A stretch of 64,000 bases of DNA from Aureimonas sp. OT7. Lineage in GTDB: Bacteria > Pseudomonadota > Alphaproteobacteria > Rhizobiales > Rhizobiaceae. The stretch's first letter is position 1. Every line of letters begins with the position of its first letter. A program made the translations under genes and the position numbers. The stretch lies in the NCBI RefSeq assembly GCF_014844055.1, contig NZ_CP062167.1, positions 1,441,501 to 1,505,500 on the forward strand. The letters run 5' to 3'. The notes below the pieces were generated by a model. That model had not been told where the DNA came from. It searched no databases and worked only from the letters and a program-made list of their open reading frames with translations. Shown here piece after piece: positions 61,350-64,000 of this stretch.

Positions 61350-62768
61350 ATGGAGGACGCGGTGAACCTTGCCCGGCTCCTGTCCGAACGCCTGGGTGCC
61401 GGCGCGGTCCTGACGGACCCTGCCGACATGGTGCGCTACTGTCGCGACTGGCACGGCGACGTGACCACGGGGGCTGTCGCCGTGCTGCGGCCGGCCTCGA
61501 CCGACGAGGTGTCCGCCGCCGTGCGTCTTTGCGCCGAACTGGGCTTGTCCATCGTGCCGCAGGGCGGCAACACCGGGCTGGCGCTGGGCGGCATCCCGGA
61601 CAGGCCGCAGGCGGAAGTCGTCCTCTCGCTCGAGCGGATGAACCGGATCCGCTCCATCGCTCCGGACGACTTTTCCGCAATCGTCGACGCCGGCTGCGTG
61701 CTGGAGTCGATCAAGGTCGCGGTGGACGCGGCGGGTTGCTATTTTCCGCTGGCGCTCGGCGCGCAGGGATCGTGCCAGATCGGCGGCAACGTTTCCACCA
61801 ATGCCGGCGGCATCAATGTGCTGCGCTACGGCATGACGCGCGAGCTGATCCTGGGACTGGAAGTGGTGCTGGCCGATGGCACGGTGTGGAACGGCCTGTC
61901 GCGCTTGCGCAAGGACAATCGCGGCATCGACCTGAAGCAGCTCTTCATCGGGGCGGAAGGCACGCTGGGTGTCGTCACCGGGGTGGCGATCAAGCTTCTG
62001 CCCAAGCCGGAACATGTGGAAACCGCGCTCCTGGCGCTACCCAGCGTGGAGGCGGCGATGGCCCTTTATCGCCGGGCCCGTCGCGATTGCTGCGACCTGA
62101 TCAGCGCCTTCGAGCTGATGCGGCCGGAAGCCTTCAGCTTTGCGCGCGATGCGCATCCGGACTTGCCGCAATCCCTGCCTACCGATTATCCGGCCTATGT
62201 GTTGACGGAACTGACGGCCACCGGCCCGATCGATCTGCGCGCCATGCTGGAGGCGTTCCTGGAGAAGGAGATGGAGGCCGGCGAGATTCTCGACGGCGTC
62301 ATCGCGGCCTCGCGCCAGCAGGCGCTGAACCTCTGGAAGGTGCGTGAAGGCATGAACGAGGGGCAGGCCATGCGCGGCCCGCATCTGCGTACCGACCTCT
62401 CTGTCCCGCTGTCCCGGGTCGCCGACTATATCGAAGAGGCCAGCGCCGCCATCGCCGAAAGCATGCCCCAGTGTGACGTCGCGGCCTATGGCCATGTCGG
62501 CGACGGCAATATCCACTTCAACGTCATACCGCCCCGCGGTGCGTCGCGGGAGGAGACGGAGGCCGTCATCAGCCGAGCCAAATCGATCCTCTACGACATA
62601 CTGGACCGGTATGATGGCAGCCTCAGTGCCGAGCACGGCATCGGCCGTCTCAAGAAGTCCGATTTCGTGCAGCGCATGCCCGAGGCCCAGGATCGCCTGC
62701 TGCGGGCCCTGAAAACCGCGCTGGACCCGGAGTGGCGGATGAACCCCGGTTGCCAGATCGACCGATAA
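61350..62768 (+). CDS. FAD-linked 2-hydroxyacid dehydrogenase (GlcD/D2HGDH/D-lactate type)
   Basis: 472-aa flavoprotein of the vanillyl-alcohol-oxidase superfamily. PCMH-type FAD domain: IVPQGGNTGLALGG (~67-80), PLALGAQGSCQIGGNVSTNAGGIN, and GVVTGVAIKLLP. C-terminal FAD-oxidase domain: YGHVGDGNIHFNV with metal-type His residues and SAEHGIGRLKK. ATG 61350 follows AAGGGGG. It oxidises a D-2-hydroxyacid, passing electrons to a quinone or cytochrome; lactate formed from deoxy-sugar acids is a reasonable substrate, but unproven. Confidence 0.9.
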   Translation: MEDAVNLARLLSERLGAGAVLTDPADMVRYCRDWHGDVTTGAVAVLRPASTDEVSAAVRLCAELGLSIVPQGGNTGLALGGIPDRPQAEVVLSLERMNRIRSIAPDDFSAIVDAGCVLESIKVAVDAAGCYFPLALGAQGSCQIGGNVSTNAGGINVLRYGMTRELILGLEVVLADGTVWNGLSRLRKDNRGIDLKQLFIGAEGTLGVVTGVAIKLLPKPEHVETALLALPSVEAAMALYRRARRDCCDLISAFELMRPEAFSFARDAHPDLPQSLPTDYPAYVLTELTATGPIDLRAMLEAFLEKEMEAGEILDGVIAASRQQALNLWKVREGMNEGQAMRGPHLRTDLSVPLSRVADYIEEASAAIAESMPQCDVAAYGHVGDGNIHFNVIPPRGASREETEAVISRAKSILYDILDRYDGSLSAEHGIGRLKKSDFVQRMPEAQDRLLRALKTALDPEWRMNPGCQIDR

Positions 62769-62791
62769 GCGAGCGAACCGAAGAAAGACAC

Positions 62792-63820
62792 ATGATGGCC
62801 GATGTAGTGCTGACACCTGCTGAGCTTCTGGAAACGCGCGTCCATGCGGCGCTGGTCGAAGCGGGGGCGGACGAGCCCTCGGCGACCGCCGCGACGCGTG
62901 CGATGATGCATGCCTCCAGGCTCGGGGTGGACAGCCATGGCGTGCGGCTGACACCGCATTACAGCCGCGTCTTGAAGGGCGGGCGGGTCAATGGCCGTCC
63001 CGACATGGCGGTGAAGGAAAATTCACCGGTCTCCTTCGCGCTGGATGCCGACCACGGCCTCGGCCATCCGGCCATGTACAAGGCGGTGGATGTCGCCACC
63101 GATGCCGCCGCGCGCATGGGCATCGCCGCGGTGGGCGTTCATCGCTCGTCCCATTTCGGGGCGGCCGGGGCCTATGCCATGGCCGGCCAGGAGCGGGGCT
63201 GCATCACCATCTGCGTCGCCAACAGCGATTCCATAGTGGCGTTGTTCAATGGCGCGGAGCGGTTCCACGGGACAAACCCGCTGGCCATCGGCATCCCCGT
63301 GCCGGGCGAAAAGCCCTGGCTGCTGGACATGGCCACCTCGTCGGTGCCGATGAACCGCGTGCTGCTGTATAGGGTGCTCGGCATCCAGTTGCCGGAAGGC
63401 GTGGCTGCCGATCTGGCCGGCACGCCGACGCGCGACGCCAGGGAAGCCGAAATGCTGATGCCGCTGGGCGGCGCCGATTTCGGCTTCAAGGGGGCGGCGC
63501 TGGCCGGCTTCATCTCGATCATGTCGTCCGTGGTCGCCGGCGCGACGCCCGATCCGTTCGTCATCGACATGGTGGGCGAGGATGTTTCCACACCGCGCAA
63601 TATCGGCCACTTCCTCATCGCCATCCACCCGTCCTTCTTCGGCGGCGGCTCCAGTTACGGCGAGCAGATCAAGGCCTATCTCGGCGCGCTGCGCGGCAGC
63701 CGCGCGCGGGAGGGCGGCGTGATGGCGCCGGGCGAGCGTGAATGGAAGGTCGAGATCGAGCGCGCCGCCAACGGCATCCCGGTCGATCCCGAGACGGCCG
63801 CGTTCCTGGGCCTTGCCTGA
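62792..63820 (+). CDS. Ldh2-family (malate/L-lactate/ureidoglycolate-type) dehydrogenase
   Basis: 342-aa NAD(P)-dependent oxidoreductase of the Ldh2/MDH2 family. Signatures are ASRLGVDSHGVRLTPHYSRVLKGG, GVHRSSHFGAAGAYA, FHGTNPLAIGIP, LDMATSSVPMNR and GFKGAALAGFISIMSS. It starts at ATG 62792 (or 62795), 23 bp after the preceding stop; the 62732 frame overlaps that gene. Family members act on malate, lactate, 2,3-diketogulonate or ureidoglycolate. Context suggests a keto/hydroxy-acid step in the same sugar-acid pathway. Confidence 0.88.
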   Translation: MMADVVLTPAELLETRVHAALVEAGADEPSATAATRAMMHASRLGVDSHGVRLTPHYSRVLKGGRVNGRPDMAVKENSPVSFALDADHGLGHPAMYKAVDVATDAAARMGIAAVGVHRSSHFGAAGAYAMAGQERGCITICVANSDSIVALFNGAERFHGTNPLAIGIPVPGEKPWLLDMATSSVPMNRVLLYRVLGIQLPEGVAADLAGTPTRDAREAEMLMPLGGADFGFKGAALAGFISIMSSVVAGATPDPFVIDMVGEDVSTPRNIGHFLIAIHPSFFGGGSSYGEQIKAYLGALRGSRAREGGVMAPGEREWKVEIERAANGIPVDPETAAFLGLA

Positions 63821-63841
63821 TGCAATAGAGGCGGAGGCCGC

Positions 63842-64000
63842 ATGCCCGCGCTGATCTTCGATGTCGATGGAACCTTGGCCGAGACGGAGGAACTGCATCG
63901 GCAGGCGTTCAACCGGGCCTTCGCCGATCATGGCATCGGCTGGCAATGGGACGAGACCCTGTACCGCGACCTCCTGAGGGTCACCGGCGGCAAGGAACGC
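63842..64000 (+). CDS. CbbY-like HAD phosphatase, 5' part
   Basis: The first 53 codons of a HAD-superfamily hydrolase, cut by the window end. Motif I ([16 protein letters not shown]) holds the nucleophile Asp and the general acid Asp, followed by [12 protein letters not shown] and [10 protein letters not shown]. This N-terminus closely matches CbbY, the xylulose-1,5-bisphosphate phosphatase, although many sugar-phosphatases look similar. ATG 63842 follows GGCGGAGG. The gene continues beyond base 64000. Confidence 0.82.
   Translation, partial: MPALIFDVDGTLAETEELHRQAFNRAFADHGIGWQWDETLYRDLLRVTGGKER

Overview
The window is high-GC, densely coded chromosomal DNA. Its gene families and layouts (TctDE-TctCBA transport, Mn-type SitABCD behind a Mur-like box, type 2 IPP isomerase, DUF2946/PCuAC/PepSY copper genes, HlyBDCA-like secretion, BapA-type adhesin) point to an alphaproteobacterium of the Hyphomicrobiales. 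The zeaxanthin-glucoside cluster fits a yellow member such as the Aurantimonadaceae, but that family assignment is inference. No rRNA, tRNA, CRISPR array or insertion sequence was seen, and no gap between genes exceeds 300 bases.

Layout. 1-7.0 kb: carotenoid cluster crtX(partial)-crtY-crtI-crtB on +, facing crtZ-crtE on -, then type 2 isopentenyl-diphosphate isomerase. Together they would make zeaxanthin and its glucosides. 7.1-11.3 kb: class I fructose-bisphosphatase, transketolase, a TerC/Alx membrane protein. 11.5-17.0 kb: a Fe3+/polyamine-type ABC importer (SBP, two permeases, ATPase) followed by a PhoD-like phosphatase. 17.0-21.1 kb: a 33-codon leader ORF and the sulfate importer sbp-cysTWA. 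21.2-30.0 kb: a type I secretion / RTX cytolysin locus in the order B-D-C-A. The HlyB-like ABC exporter carries a single-base frameshift, and the two halves of the locus share a 24-bp dyad. 30.0-39.9 kb: RidA-like protein, alpha/beta hydrolase, glycogen debranching enzyme, a 53-aa protein with a strong terminator, a PhnA-like protein, LysE exporter, a copper module (DUF2946, PCuAC, PepSY), glutaminase, LOG protein and aldo/keto reductase.

39.9-46.1 kb: a minus-strand run tctD-tctE-tctC-tctB-tctA, in which the sensor kinase is fused at its C-terminus to a third membrane segment and a complete-looking substrate-binding domain. 46.2-49.9 kb: manganese importer sitABCD preceded by a perfect 17-bp palindrome. 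49.9-55.0 kb: a 1700-aa BapA-like repeat adhesin on -. 55.1-58.9 kb: metH with an upstream inverted repeat. 58.9-64.0 kb: a sugar-acid catabolic run (KDG kinase, L-fuconate dehydratase, FAD-linked 2-hydroxyacid dehydrogenase, Ldh2-family dehydrogenase, CbbY-like phosphatase cut by the window end), with three copies of a GntR/FadR-type motif.

Most notable: the kinase/binding-protein fusion; the RTX locus with its shared operator-like dyad and frameshifted exporter; the three-site sugar-acid operator set; and two ABC operons that each place a terminator-like hairpin directly after the binding-protein gene.
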